From NCBI RefSeq assembly GCF_949628265.1, contig NC_088789.1, forward strand, positions 496,001-560,000: DNA of 64,000 bases, given 5' to 3'. Positions 23,351-34,916 of this stretch are shown in pieces. Each line of letters starts with the position of its first letter. Position 1 is the stretch's first letter. Position numbers and translations under genes: made by a program. The notes under the pieces were generated by a model. That model was given only the letters and a program-made list of their open reading frames with translations. It did no database searches and was not told where the DNA came from. The stretch is from Cloeon dipterum. Its lineage: Eukaryota > Arthropoda > Insecta > Ephemeroptera > Baetidae.

Positions 23351-26300
23351 CACGCTCAATCGCAGAGGTCCAGTACAAACTATGTCCAGGGTGACTCCGG
23401 CGAAGGGGGGGAGGAACCAGAGGCAGTGGTAAATTATCTGCTGCAAATTCAGGGCGTCAGGGATGAAGAGGCTGCCACCCAGAAGGTGCACCTGAGCATC
23501 AAGGTGAACAAGAAGAGGCTGAAGCTTGAGGTGGACAGTGGAGCCACATAATCGCTGATTGGCTTGTCCACTTTTGAGGAGTTTTTCCCAAATAAAGCAG
23601 CTCTCCGTCCTAGCTCAGTGAAGATGACGGCGTGGGGTCAGAAAAATGAGATCCAAGCCGCTGGAAAGGTTTCCCTCCACCTTGAACCCAAAGGACTGCC
23701 ACCATGTGACCTCGTCTTGCTGATTATGAGCCAGGATGGGCCCCCTCTGCTGGGAAGAAACTGGTTTGCTCCGCTGGACATTAAGGTTACGGTTTCAGGG
23801 TTGAAGGTGCAGAAGGCGGTCCCAGCTTTGAAGGTGCCGCAGGTCTTGAAGATGACATCTGTACCACCTGAGTTCCAAGACTTAGAAGAAGTCTTCCGCC
23901 CTGAGCTAAGGAAGTTTAAGGGTCCGCAAGTGCACATTCCCGAAGAACGTCGAGCCTGTGCGACTGCCGGCTCGAGTTATGCCTTATGTATGGGTTGCAG
24001 GAAAAGGCCTCTGAAGTGATTCGAGCCTTGGAGAAGAACCGATTGCTGAAGAAGGTCGTGTTCAGCAGCTGGGCCACGCCCGTGGTCTGGGTTAAGAAAG
24101 GTGATGGAACCTTGCGACTGTGTGCTGACTTTAGCGCCACAGTAAATCCTGCGTGCGAGTCGGCGTCAACCCCAATTCCCAGCGTGGACGACTTACTGGT
24201 GCAACTGAAACCTGGATATTTCTTTACGAAGCTGGATCTTCTGGGCGCCTTCCTTCAGCTTGAAGTGGATGACGAGTCCGCCCAGGTGCTGACGATCAAC
24301 ACACACTTGGGCCTGTTCCAGTTCAAGAGACTCCCGCCAGGTTTGTCGGTTTGCCCTGCTATTTTTCAGAATACCATCAAGTCTCTCGTCTCTCATTTAA
24401 AGGGAGTGTTCGTTTATTTTGACGATTTGCTCCTCTTTGCCGAATCACAAGAAAAGCTGACGGATCTTACGAAAAAAGTCCTCCAAGTTTTCTTGTCCAA
24501 GGGTCTTCGAGTCAAACTAAGCAAGTGCTGTTTTGGTGTTCCAGAGCTTCAGTATTTGGGTTTCCGTATGACGCTAAAAGGAATCTTGCCGACCGAGGAT
24601 AAGCTCCGAGCGGTGCGAGAGATGCCCAAGATTCAAAGCAAAGGTGACTTGATGGCTTACCTTGGGTTTGTGAACTATTACGATAGGTTCATCAGAAACA
24701 AGGCGTCAATCTTGGCCACTGTTTACAGGCTGCTCAAGAAGAACGTCGTGTTTGTCTGGTCAGAAGAGTGCCAGCAGGCTGTTGAAAAAGTCCAGCGCTG
24801 CCTCTTGGGCGCCTTCGCCTTGACGGATTACGACTCTCAGAAGGACGTGCGGATCTCGTGTGACGCAAGTAGGCGAGGCCTGGGAACTGTCCTTAGCCAT
24901 GTGAGTGCGGATGGAAGAGAAGTTCCAATCTTATTTATTTCACGCACCTTGCAGAAAGCTGAGAAGAACTACTCCCAAGTAGAGCTGGAAGCGCTCGCAG
25001 TTGTGTGGAGCGTCAGGAAGCTCAAGAAGTATGTATGGGGCAGGCATTTCCAAATTGTGACTGACCACAAGCCCCTGATTAGCATCTTTGGGAAGGGACA
25101 CCCAATTTCTGAGAATTTGACCTCACAATTAGTCCGCTATTGCATCTTCTTGCGTGACTACGACTTTGAAATCCTTTTCAAACCGGGGAAACAGCACTCA
25201 AACGCAGATGCGCTTTCCAGACTGCCCCTGCCCGGTGAGGAGGACTGCGAGGAGCAGATGGAAGCCCCCGCCATCGCCATCATGAACGTGGTTGATGGGG
25301 CCAAGTTTTTGTCAATTGACGAGCTGGAGAAGGCAACGTCTGAAGATGACAGTTTGCTCGTATTGAAAAACTACCTCCTCAAAGGTATGGGCCCGCAATC
25401 CCTTCCAGTCGCCTTCGCCGAATATAAGAAACGCTGGTCGAGGCTGAAATACTCAAATGGAATTGTGACTTTTCAGACCGGGCAGTTATTCCCGCTGCTC
25501 TACGACCCTAAGTTCTTGCCCTGCTACACCTCAACCACTTTGGACAGTCAAAAATGAAGAGTCTGGCAAGGCAATTCTTCTATTGGCCGAATATGGACAA
25601 GCACATCGAGGATATCAGCCGAAACTGCTAGCCGTGTTCGTTATTCAACCGAGCCCCTCTGAAGGCGCCTGTCATCCCCTGGTCGGTGCCCAATCGCGCC
25701 TGAGGCAGAGTCCACCTGGACTTTCTAGAGGTGAAGTGTGACAAAACCTTTATTGTCGCCGCAGATGGCTTGTCAGGTTGGCTCGACGCCGAAAAAACCC
25801 GAGGTATGAATGCTGACACGGTGATTCGTTACTGTCGTCGGCTCTTCCGAGTGCAAGGACTATGTGACACCCTGGTCTGTGACAATGGTACAGCCTTTCG
25901 TGCGGACACATTCAAGAAATTCTGCGCTCAAAATGGAGTAAACCTGATTTTCTCCCCACCCAACAGCGCTCAAACAAATGGAGTCGCAGAACGCGGAGTA
26001 CAAACTGTGAAAAACTTCCTGAAAAAGATTCCAGAGGCTGAGTGGCCAGCTAAAATTGATAGTTTCTTGCCGGGACACAATTCAACACCTCATTCCTCCA
26101 CTGGAATTGCACCTGCTGAGTTCAACTTGGGACGCAGACCTCTAACAATTCTGTCCAAGTCACAGGTTCCATTGGTCCACAGAGACAAGACAGTTGCCCG
26201 AGAAGAAAAAATGCTGGAAGCCCTCCCAAAGCAGCCTAAACCACCTGAGCAGCCTCATCGAGTCGCTGTCCGGAGCTATCGGGACCCCAAACAGAAGTGG

Positions 26301-26681
26301 GAGCAAGCGAAGCTGGTGAGAATGCTTGGACCAAGGCGAATTCTGGCAGAAACAGCAGACGGCACTATCCAAAGGCACCTGGACCAAGTGAAGCTCCACC
26401 GAGGCCCATTCGAGCCGCTAGTCGAGCAAGACCTCGTGCCGACTCCGGTCGATGACAAGTTGACTCCTCCGGAGCCGCCAGACAGATCATCCTCTCAGGC
26501 AAGGGGGGAGAATCCAGAGAGAGCGGAAAAGCCACCTCCTGTTGCTGGACCTGAGCAGGTACCTTATGCGCCAAACCCTGCCACACCCAGAGCCAGCACG
26601 GAACTGCCGGCGCCGTCTCCGAGGAAGTCGGCGAGAGTGAAACAGATGCCAAAGAGGTACGCAGACTTTGTGATGACATAA
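23345..26681 (+). pseudogene. pol of LTR element (protease, RT, RNase H, integrase), broken
   Basis: The protease active-site motif LEVDSGAT is followed at once by a TAA (about 23549), and the domain resumes with LLGRNW. The reverse transcriptase (23986-25557 frame) shows FTKLDLLGAFLQL, the LPPGL block and the catalytic VYFDDLL box. RNase H shows CDASRRGLG, the E of the VELEALAVV block, TDHKPL and NADALSRL. The integrase zinc-finger region (25550-25730) has further stops and frame changes. The core frame, 25731-26681, keeps the catalytic aspartate in LVCDNGTAF and the glutamate in VAERGVQ. Such enzymes copy the element RNA and insert the cDNA; this copy cannot do so by itself. Confidence 0.85.
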
Positions 26682-26898
26682 ACATTTTCAGTTTAGTGAT
26701 TTCAAGCCAAAAAGTGAAAAGTGAATTTAAAAAAAATAATTAATTGTTAAGCAAGAAAAACCTCAAGACAAATTTTGTGATCTTTATTGCATTGTATGTC
26801 AAGCCATCACTCAAGACTAAATGATGTAATTTATTTCGTGATATTTTCCCTATCAGTTAAATTCCTGATCTCCTCTATTCAAATAAATTTGATGTCTC

Positions 26899-26910
26899 AA
26901 AGGGGGAGGA
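26899..26910 (+). promoter_or_regulatory. Polypurine tract of LTR element
   Basis: AAAGGGGGAGGA two bases before the 3' LTR, the usual primer site for plus-strand DNA synthesis. Confidence 0.85.
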
Positions 26911-26912
26911 TT

Positions 26913-27123
26913 TGATATAATGTTATGTTGGCACGCCACTAGTTGGCAGCCCTGCCGTAAATAAAAGCTTTAGTTTAACAATGATGCTGAATAAGGGAAA
27001 ACACTTGTTTAATTGTGCCTCCCTATTAAGCCTAATATCATAGTAAGAATTAGTCTGGACGTCCGACGAAGGAATCCGCACAACAGCGGCGAATCTCTCG
27101 AACAAGATTAGCAGCCGCTGGTA
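26913..27123 (+). repeat. 3' LTR
   Basis: Partner of 22260-22472, starting TGATATAATGTTATGTTGGC and ending near GCCGCTGGTA. Confidence 0.88.
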
Positions 27124-29594
27124 TCGTTAATTTAATTTAAATGACTTTTATCCATATTAATTTATATTTTAATTTTTCATAATTTTAATTATTATACCAC
27201 TTATTATTATCTTAATTAATTTTGTATTTATTTTATAATTTATTTCCACTTTTATTATTGTTGGCATCGCTCTTGATTTGAAAAAAAATATTTCCTACAT
27301 TTTTTCAGACTGATTTCGCGTCAGTCAAAGTCAAGGATGTGAGGTTATAACCAGAACTAATTTGTGATTGGTCTAAAAATTAAAATTGGCCTATCAGTGT
27401 CATTGTTTACATTTTAAAGTTTCAGTTTCAGCTGGTCCGTCTATTTTTCGCGGCAAGTGCTCTCGCTGGCGTTTTTAGTCGGGCTTTGAGGACGTTTTAT
27501 ATGAAGTGCATTGTCCCTAAGTGGCAAAAAGTGCGGTAATAATGCTGTGCGTGATCGACGTTTAAGTTTTTCGGCCAAGCTAATCATCAAATGGATTGAA
27601 AATAAGGTTCTGCGGGGCCTGCCATAGACAATTTTTTTTTTGAGTGTAAAAAGTGCTGGGCAAAAATGTCTCGCGGGCTGTTCAGCACTGTATCAAACGT
27701 TTAAAATATTGTCGGCCGCGCCAAACGCCGGTGAAAATGGCCACCGTCAGCTGAGACCTCTAAATTGCTATTCGTGGTCGATTAAAATAATTGTTGAGCC
27801 TCATAGTCTATTGGTGTCAAATTTCCACCCTTATAAACTAATAAATCAATTATGTAACTGCCCTCTAGAGACTTCAGTACATCAATTTACATAAACCGAA
27901 AACAAAATCAAGAAAATGTTACTCACATGATCGTTTTTCTGTTTTTTTCTGGAGCATTCCAAATATTCACGTTGCTCGACGATTGAGCAATCAGCTGCCT
28001 CTCCTCTCACCTCGGCAGTCAAACAGCAAGTGACGCTTGTAGCCCCTTCTCCCTTTGGAATGTAGGAAGAAGAGGATTTGCCGTGAAGACACACTCCTAT
28101 CCCCGCCACCTTAGCTGCTTTATGCAGTTCACAGACTAGAAATATATATTTACCCTTTATTCCAGATCCAATATGGCGGCACGTCTTGTCCTTCTCATAA
28201 TCCCACCCAAGCTTGAAGTTAGTTAGAAGGAGGTATGACCAAAAATATCGGTACATCATCATCGGTGAAAAACATGAAAAGTACTCGGCAATGAGGTTTT
28301 TTGCAGTACCGGTTAAAAACGGTCAAGTACCGGATAGTTTTCCCAAGTTATTGAGGGTGGAACCGGTATTAACCGGTGTTTTCAAAGTACCGCCAATCAC
28401 TGGTTGAGAGAAGTGGGGGGTGGGAATCAAGGAAGGCAGCGCTGACGAATGGTATTAGGAAATTTAATGCTTTTGAATCCGACAACGCCGCACCACCTGT
28501 TTCATCCCACCCGCCAACGCTGCTCTGCTTTTTTATTTCTACAGCCTTGCGTTCCTGAAATGGCTCTTCATACAAACAAACACAAAGGAAAAGGATGAGG
28601 TGGGTCAGTGAAGGCGAGAAGGCACACAGCTGTTTAACAATGAAAAGCCTCATTTACCCTGCGTCTACCGCGTGGATCATTCTGGATCGCATGTCTGCTG
28701 TTGTCTTCTGGTTTGTGCGAGCTAAAAAAAAAACTCCAAGCAGACTTTTTGATTGCTCCAGATTGGTTGTTCCGCCGCTCTGATTTGTAAGTTTACCAAT
28801 ATTACCCTCGCGACTAAAGGAGATGGTTTTTTGTCTTTAAGTGGCCTGGCATTCTTTATTACATCTCTGATGATTATTTTAAATGAGCCAAATGTATTTA
28901 TTTTAACACACACCAGTACATTAAGGGAGAAATTTAAAATTTTTGTGTGTCTGATGTGGAAATGGCATTAGACTTCAGGGTGTATTTTTTAATTTTGAAA
29001 GGCCATAAATTATTGAATAAAATATTTTTACAATTTAAATTGTCTCAAATCTAAAGAGGGTTGGGAATGCATTTATGAAATTTACGCCATCAATTGTTGT
29101 AAATACCTGGAATTTTCCTAGAAGCTTCTCATGAAAATTCAGAAGGAATATTTTCTCCTCAAAGTTTGTTGTTACTACATGGCAAAGCCAGAAGCCAGTT
29201 CAAAAGCATTACAAAATTTTTGTGTGGTTCTATCCTAACTTTTCCCATGAAATAATAGTTAAAATTGATCATGTCATTGTAAAACTGTCAACAGGTAACA
29301 TTTGTTCAAAAATTAATTATCCAGCTTTCTAACAAATCTCTTTCATGTATAGTTTGTTTTTCATTTTGTCAACAAATTTATTTCGAGTAACCACTCATAA
29401 AATTCTTTTTATTGTGTATTAAGAATTAAGAAGGATTCGTTATATTTACAGCTTGCTTCACCGTCAATTTACATTCTGTGGCTAAAACCAGAAATACTGG
29501 ATTAATACCGATTTTTTTTTATTTGCAGTGCTTAATTATGTCGGAGCTAATTTAAAAGCAAAAAATGAATCGATTTTTAGAAATCGGCGATTAC
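27124..29594. other. non-coding stretch, no supported gene
   Basis: An AT-rich first part is followed at 28255-28395 by a patch with repeated ACCGGT-type palindromic motifs (GTACCGGTTAAAAACGG and an inverted relative). Short open frames show no family. The region precedes the ankyrin gene at 30322 and could hold its 5' UTR exons, but none was pinned down. Confidence 0.4.
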
Positions 29595-29920
29595 ATTTCA
29601 TGCTGTCTCGCACGAAAAGGCGAGAAGTTCCGGTCACGTGACGCTGGTTACCACGCTGATTGGTTGCTGGTCACGCCCACTTTTTCAGTCACAACACAAC
29701 AACAAAACGTCTGAGAACTTGCTCAACAAAAACGTGTTGCAAGAAAAGGGCAACAAACAGTGAAAATTGTGGTGGTTGTTGAGCTAGGTGCAATTTCAAC
29801 AAAGTCTTTTTCTTGTTGTGTTGGGACTGAAAAAGTGGGCGTGACCAGTAACCAACCAGCGTGCTCGCCCGCATCATGTGACCGGACCTTCTCGCCTTTT
29901 CGCGCGAGACAGCATGAAAT
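29595..29920. mobile_element. MITE with about 110-bp terminal inverted repeats
   Basis: A 326-bp unit whose ends are inverted copies: ATTTCATGCTGTCTCGC, then AAAAGGCGAGAAG, then GGTCACGCCCACTTTTTCAG, read from either side. The arms meet around a short (AAC)n-rich centre. No coding capacity. It lies about 400 bp upstream of the ankyrin gene at 30322. A target duplication is not clear. Confidence 0.85.
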
Positions 29921-30149
29921 AAATTCACAGTACTCTCAAAATCAATAAATGGCACTTTTTTACCTGAATTGTATACTGCGCCTCAGACATTGTTTTGATA
30001 TCGCAGCAAAATCCCTTCTCTATAGTTCTTCTATTTTTATAATGCTTAGTGAGTTTCGGTGCGGCTTGAGCTGCGATATGATCAGTTTTTGTCAAGAAGT
30101 TGTATGGTTCTGGTGAATTCTTTGCTAGATAGTTTTGATTTTTGTTTGT

Positions 30150-30245
30150 AAGTTTGTGTGTGTGCATTACAATTAGGGGGCATATTATTAGAATGTAGCA
30201 TATCTGATGTATATGACCTCGCCAAAAGCCAATAAATATTTTATT
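30150..30245 (+). repeat. LINE 3'-end fragment, copy 1
   Basis: The block GTGTGTGTGCATTACAATTA, GGGGGCATAT, GATGTATATGACCTCGCC and AAAAGCCAATAAA ends in an AT-rich tail. Closely related ends lie at 42617-42722 and 46815-46925, consistent with severely 5'-truncated LINE insertions. Confidence 0.75.
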
Positions 30246-30321
30246 ATATTATAATTTGATTTTTTTCACAGAGTTCTGCATCAACCACGCTCCAAACCTG
30301 CCACCTCTTCAAAATCCTCAA

Positions 30322-31981
30322 ATGAATTCGATAAAAAAAGTAAATAATATCCTCTGTTCTATGATTATTTGACTATTGTTTTACTTTGCAGAAAGAGGAG
30401 GGTACCATCAACCTGCTAAAATTTGACGAACTCGACGTTATAAATCATCCTGTCCTGTATGCTGAAGATTCAAACCCAAAGACGAGGCTTGGCCTGAATG
30501 ACGTCATGCTGGCAGCTTACCTCTCCAAACCGGAGGTCAATTTTGTGATGTTGCAGCGGGACCGCAACTTCCGGTTCAAGACCGAATACGGCCTCTCCGT
30601 GATGCACTTTGCCGCGCTGAACAAGCGTTGCGGCGTCGAGCTCGTCAGCATCTACTCTGTTTACGGACTCGATCCGATAGAGCGGGACTGCGACGGCGCC
30701 ACGCCCATCGACTACGCCCTCCTCTTTGGCTACTACCAGACTGCCGAAATGCTGCTGTTGTTCACGAACTCTGAGATCAACCTCCTGCATTACTGCGTCA
30801 TGCGCAATCAATTAGAACTGGCAGAACAAGTCGCGAGAAAGAAGCCTGAGCTGCTGACGAAACGCATCCCCGACGGAAGACACGCCCTCCACTTGGCTGC
30901 ACTCAGTTCCGACTGGGCCATGTGCGACTGGATCGCCGAAATGATGCAAAGTTTGGACCCGAGCCTCGTCGACTCTGAGTGCCAGGAGCGGGGCTGCACT
31001 GCCTTCCACTACGCCGGCCTGAACAAGACACGTGGCGTCGAGTTGGCCGATCTTTTCGCTGACTGGAATATGGATGTAAACAAGCGCAGCCTGAAAGGCT
31101 ACACTCCCGTCCATTTCGCGCTCATCTCCGAGAACTTGGAGACTGCAAAAGAAATGATCAGATTAGGAGCCGACTACAATGCGAAAATTTTCGAGAAAAA
31201 TCCCATGAAGGTGCTTCTCGAGTGGGAAAGGTTCGAAAGCGTCAAATTCCTGCACAGCTGTGACAACGATTTGATTCACCACGCAAGGGTGAAAGGGTTG
31301 CACCCCATCCACTTCGCAGCCAGGTACGCAGACCTGGATTTCGTGCAGTGGCTGGTCGAAGTGGCCGGAATCAACGTGCACAGGCTTAGCTTGAAGCAAA
31401 TGAGCAGCCCCCTGCACTACGCGGGCAGCAACCTGAGGCACGGAGCCGAAATCGCCAAGTACCTGATCGATTCGGGCGTGGACGTCGACAGGAAGAACCA
31501 AATCGGCGAGACGCCGCTGCACTGCGCCCTGAGGCACAAAAAAGACGACGTTGCCAAGCTGCTGATCGGCCAAGGAGCCGACCTGAGCGTAAAATTAAAT
31601 GGGGAGAACTACTTGCACTTCTGCCTACGTAACGGCGCGGAAATTTGTGCAAAACTTGTGTATGACTGCAGGAAAGGACTGATTAATGACGTTCTGAGTG
31701 ACGGAAGAACCGTCCTCCACATTGCAGCAGAGAAAGCGTCCGTGCAAACGGCTTTCTGGCTCTACGAAGCAGGCGCAAGCATTCACGCTCAGACAAATGA
31801 CGGCAAGAAGCCTGCTTTCTTCGCAAAGGATGAGACAATGCGACTTTACTTTCGAGAACTGTTAAAGCAGCAAGAACTGTTGGAAACTTTGCAGTCCTTG
31901 CCTGCGGATGAAAATTTGGAAAATAGAGCTGATACCAATGAATTGCATGCCAAGATTGAGTTGCTAAAAATATTTGATTGA
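30322..31981 (+). CDS. Ankyrin-repeat protein with three four-repeat superunits
   Basis: Two coding exons, 30322-30339 and 30392-31981, joined by a 52-bp intron with GT/AG ends, give 535 residues. The start ATG follows an upstream TTTTCACAG acceptor, so a 5' UTR exon exists further left. Twelve ankyrin repeats fill residues about 75-500, in three copies of a four-repeat unit of about 135 residues: an HYAGLNKxxGVEL repeat, a TPxxxAL repeat, a repeat of NLLHYCV or NYLHFCL type, and an ALHLAA-type repeat. No signal peptide, membrane segment or enzymatic domain is seen, so it is probably a cytosolic protein-binding scaffold. An AATAAA signal is at 32091. Its nearest relative is the next gene (33558-34916); the gene at 16076 is a shorter, more diverged one. 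Confidence 0.85.
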
Positions 31982-33557
31982 TGTAGCAAAGCCATTTGCT
32001 TCCTGATTGCATCAGACTGATTTTTTAGCAAGTTTTTAAACAAACGTGTTTTTACTCGCAACAAATTACCACAGAGGGCCTATTCGAAGAAATAAATTAA
32101 TGTAAACGTCATGAGATGGTATGAGAAAAATGATTTCAGTATTTCACGAAGTCGTAGAAATAAAAATGTGGTATTTTAATTCAAACACAGCAAACCCATT
32201 TATTTAGTTTTTGTAAATCCAATTTTAATAATAAAAAATAAAATCAGTACGCTAAAATTCGACTGAACTGAAAACCGTGTAATTAATAATTGCGTTAAAC
32301 GTAGCCGACATATTCAATTCAATTCACCACCGCGGTTTCTTCCAAATGTAAGGCACTTCCACTCTAATTTGCAGACTCCTATCGCTGTATATCCAAAAAT
32401 TTTTCAATAAAACAAGCCCAGTGACTCGCTCCAAAACTTTTTGCAATTAATTTATAAAATTTATTAATATCCGAGTCTTTAGAACGGTTTGCTGGCCAAA
32501 TGTTTGCTTATCATAAAAATTAATTATCAATTTAAATGCAGAATGGACAGCAGAATGTAGCAGTAAAATCTGAAATTGTGGCGGAATAAAGACGAGACTC
32601 AAAATGATGAGAAACCAGTGGCGCCATCTGTTGGCGGCTGGCAATTTTCCCAGTATGGCTAGCGGCTGCTCACGTGACCCAAAATATTCTGGCTAGTTCG
32701 GCCGGCTGAGACCTTTTGAAAAAAATTAATTCAGCAAAAACACCTGAGAAAAAATTATAACTTTTTGTCAAAAATATTTATTTATCTTTTGCTAAATCAA
32801 TTTTGGCATACCCTCCGATGATATTTCTCCTCTGCCACTTTACCCCCTAAATGCTCACTACCTGAGAGGCTGTGTGGCCTTGAATAAAAAGAAAACGGGA
32901 GAGCACAGCGCTGCAGGCCTGCTGGCCGGCAGGCCAATAACCTCTCGCTCAAATCACTCCCCTTGCTCTATCAGCTGTGTGGATTTTCTCTCCGCGCCAT
33001 CCGTGCAGTCGCCGAGTCACGCGTGTCTTGCGTAAGTTTTTTCCGTATTTTCCTCAAATTAATCCTTCCTGGTCCTGGGCATGGTCGAATTCTAGACTGT
33101 CAAACAATCTTTGGTACACTTGCACTGCTCGTAAATATTTTACATTTGGTCAGAATTCAGAGAAAAGCGAAATTTACCCTGCTGTTTGTGTGCGTCCATC
33201 CCCCGATAACTTTGTAGAAGCTTCCTCTCCTTGAGGCTACCACATAACTTCTGCTCCTTTTATATAATATTTGGATTGCGTGCGAAGTTTCTTGGGTATA
33301 GCGCACTCAGTTTAATTTATAACCTTTAATTGGTGAGAACGAGTTTTTTCTAAAAAGTTGGGGTATTGTCGAATTACTTTGTGGATTTTTTTTTAAATAA
33401 TTTAGCGATAAGAGAGAATTTTGTAAAAGCTTTTTACTAATTTTCTTGGTAGATGCCAGTGAAGGGAGAAACGCGCGAGATATTGTTATTCGGGTTATTT
33501 GTCTGAAGTCAGAAGAAAATAAATGAGCTGCTTTTATTTAAACAAATTTCCACACAG
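31982..33557. other. intergenic between ankyrin paralogues
   Basis: Contains a minus-strand partial copy of the palindromic element family at about 32570-32645, seen as a CGCCATCTGTTGGCGGC block. A possible 5' UTR exon for the next gene ends at a GTAAGT donor at about 33031 (32980-33030). This exon is a guess from the donor alone. Confidence 0.35.
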
Positions 33558-34916
33558 AGAGGTCCTGGCCACCCTCACTGGCATATGGGGCCCGAACTGG
33601 TGGCCATGTTGTCTCTGCTTGGACTGGAGCCAAACGATCCGGGAGTAACGCCAATCGACTGCGCTCTCGACGATGGACAACTTGGAACGGCAGAGCAGCT
33701 GCTCAAGATGCACAACGCTGGCTGCAATCTGATGCACTGCTGCATCGTCCGCAACGACCTGTGCCACGCTTTGGACGTTCTGCGCTCCGACTACCAGCTT
33801 GCCACGGCATGGAGCTTTGATGGGAGAAACGCCCTCCACCTCGCGGCACAATACGCCAGCGAGAATCTCTGCCAACGGCTCATCGAGGAAATGGAGCAGC
33901 GAGAGGGACAAAAAAACTACGTCGGAACTCTGTGTAATAACAGAGGCGGCTCTGCACTTCACTATGCCGGTTTGAACGTGAAACACGGAGAGAAAGTTGT
34001 TTCCATTCTTATTGGCCACGGTTTGGACCTGAATCTGAAGGACAAAAGAGAATACACTCCCTTCGCATACGCGCTGATGGCCGAAAACTTTGTGGTTGCC
34101 GAAGAGATGCTGAAATTTAAGGTTGACTGGAGGAAGGATAAGATTCGCGGAAAAAACCTCATGACTGTCTGCATCTTGATGAAAAAATTCGAAAGCGTCA
34201 AATTTCTCCACAATCTCGACCAGAAGATGATTCACCGGATCACAATTAGAGGGATGAACGCCCTCCACCACGCAGTGAGAGAAGCCGACTTGGAGACCTG
34301 CAAGTGGATGGTTGAAAAAGCGGGAATATGCGCCAAAAAAGTGTGCAAACGGGAATCAAGCTGCCTTCATTACGCCGGAAGCAACAAGTCTCACGGCGCT
34401 GACATCGCGCGCTATCTGCTTGGCTTGGGCCTGTCCGTGGATCACAAAAACAAAGACGGAATGACTCCTTTGAGCGATGCCCTGGCTGCCAAGAACACCG
34501 AGGTCGTCAAGGTCATGCTCGAACACGGCGCCGACCTGAAAGTGCGATGCAGAGGCGACAACTACCTGCACCTCTGCCTCAGGGTGGGCGCATTCGATTG
34601 TGCTAAACTCGTGTGCGAAAAGAAGAGAAGACTCATCAGGGAACGCACTTTAGACGACGGGAAAAGCGTGCTCCACATCGCAGCTGAGAACGCGAGCGTG
34701 GAGACGGTGCACTGGCTGCTCATGGAAGGTGCAGACCTCTACGCAAAGACGACGAAGGGAGAGCCCGTTTGGAGCTTCATTAAAAACGGCAACAAAGAAA
34801 TGCACGAGTGCTTCAACGCCTTGATTGATGCGAAAATTGGCATGGCTATGAAAATGCCCTATGAAAATCTGGATAAACTTCTCGATGCTTCTTTGCACAT
34901 GTGTGCTGATATTTGA
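33558..34916 (+). CDS. Ankyrin-repeat protein, tandem paralogue, 5' end incomplete
   Basis: The open exon begins at a CACACAG acceptor at 33557. The first in-frame ATG, at 33585, gives 443 residues. It aligns along its length with the 30322-31981 protein, with the same repeat order: TPIDCAL, NLMHCCI, NALHLAA, then SALHYAGLN, TPFAYAL, a degenerate repeat, NALHHAV, then SCLHYAGSN, TPLSDAL, NYLHLCL and SVLHIAA. The N-terminal 70-80 residues of the paralogue, including its first repeat, are missing. Either an unrecognised upstream exon supplies them or the gene is 5'-truncated. An AATAAA signal is at 35036. Presumed role: cytosolic binding scaffold of unknown partner. Confidence 0.78.
   Translation, partial: RGPGHPHWHMGPELVAMLSLLGLEPNDPGVTPIDCALDDGQLGTAEQLLKMHNAGCNLMHCCIVRNDLCHALDVLRSDYQLATAWSFDGRNALHLAAQYASENLCQRLIEEMEQREGQKNYVGTLCNNRGGSALHYAGLNVKHGEKVVSILIGHGLDLNLKDKREYTPFAYALMAENFVVAEEMLKFKVDWRKDKIRGKNLMTVCILMKKFESVKFLHNLDQKMIHRITIRGMNALHHAVREADLETCKWMVEKAGICAKKVCKRESSCLHYAGSNKSHGADIARYLLGLGLSVDHKNKDGMTPLSDALAAKNTEVVKVMLEHGADLKVRCRGDNYLHLCLRVGAFDCAKLVCEKKRRLIRERTLDDGKSVLHIAAENASVETVHWLLMEGADLYAKTTKGEPVWSFIKNGNKEMHECFNALIDAKIGMAMKMPYENLDKLLDASLHMCADI

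Larger units (their letters stand above)
22260..27123 (+). mobile_element. Ty3/Gypsy-type LTR retrotransposon, degenerate
   Basis: A complete element of 4.86 kb: two similar LTRs of about 212 bp, a primer-binding site, gag, then a pol region in the order protease, reverse transcriptase, RNase H, integrase, and a polypurine tract before the 3' LTR. That pol order and the protein motifs place it in Ty3/Gypsy (Metaviridae), closest in style to Mag/K02A2.6-like elements. No envelope-like frame is present. Several frameshifts and stops make it non-functional. LTR divergence of visible size shows it is not recent. No clear target duplication was found. Confidence 0.88.

Noticed and set aside
33534..34271. 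245-codon minus-strand frame
   Set aside because: It is the antisense shadow of the ankyrin gene at 33558-34916.
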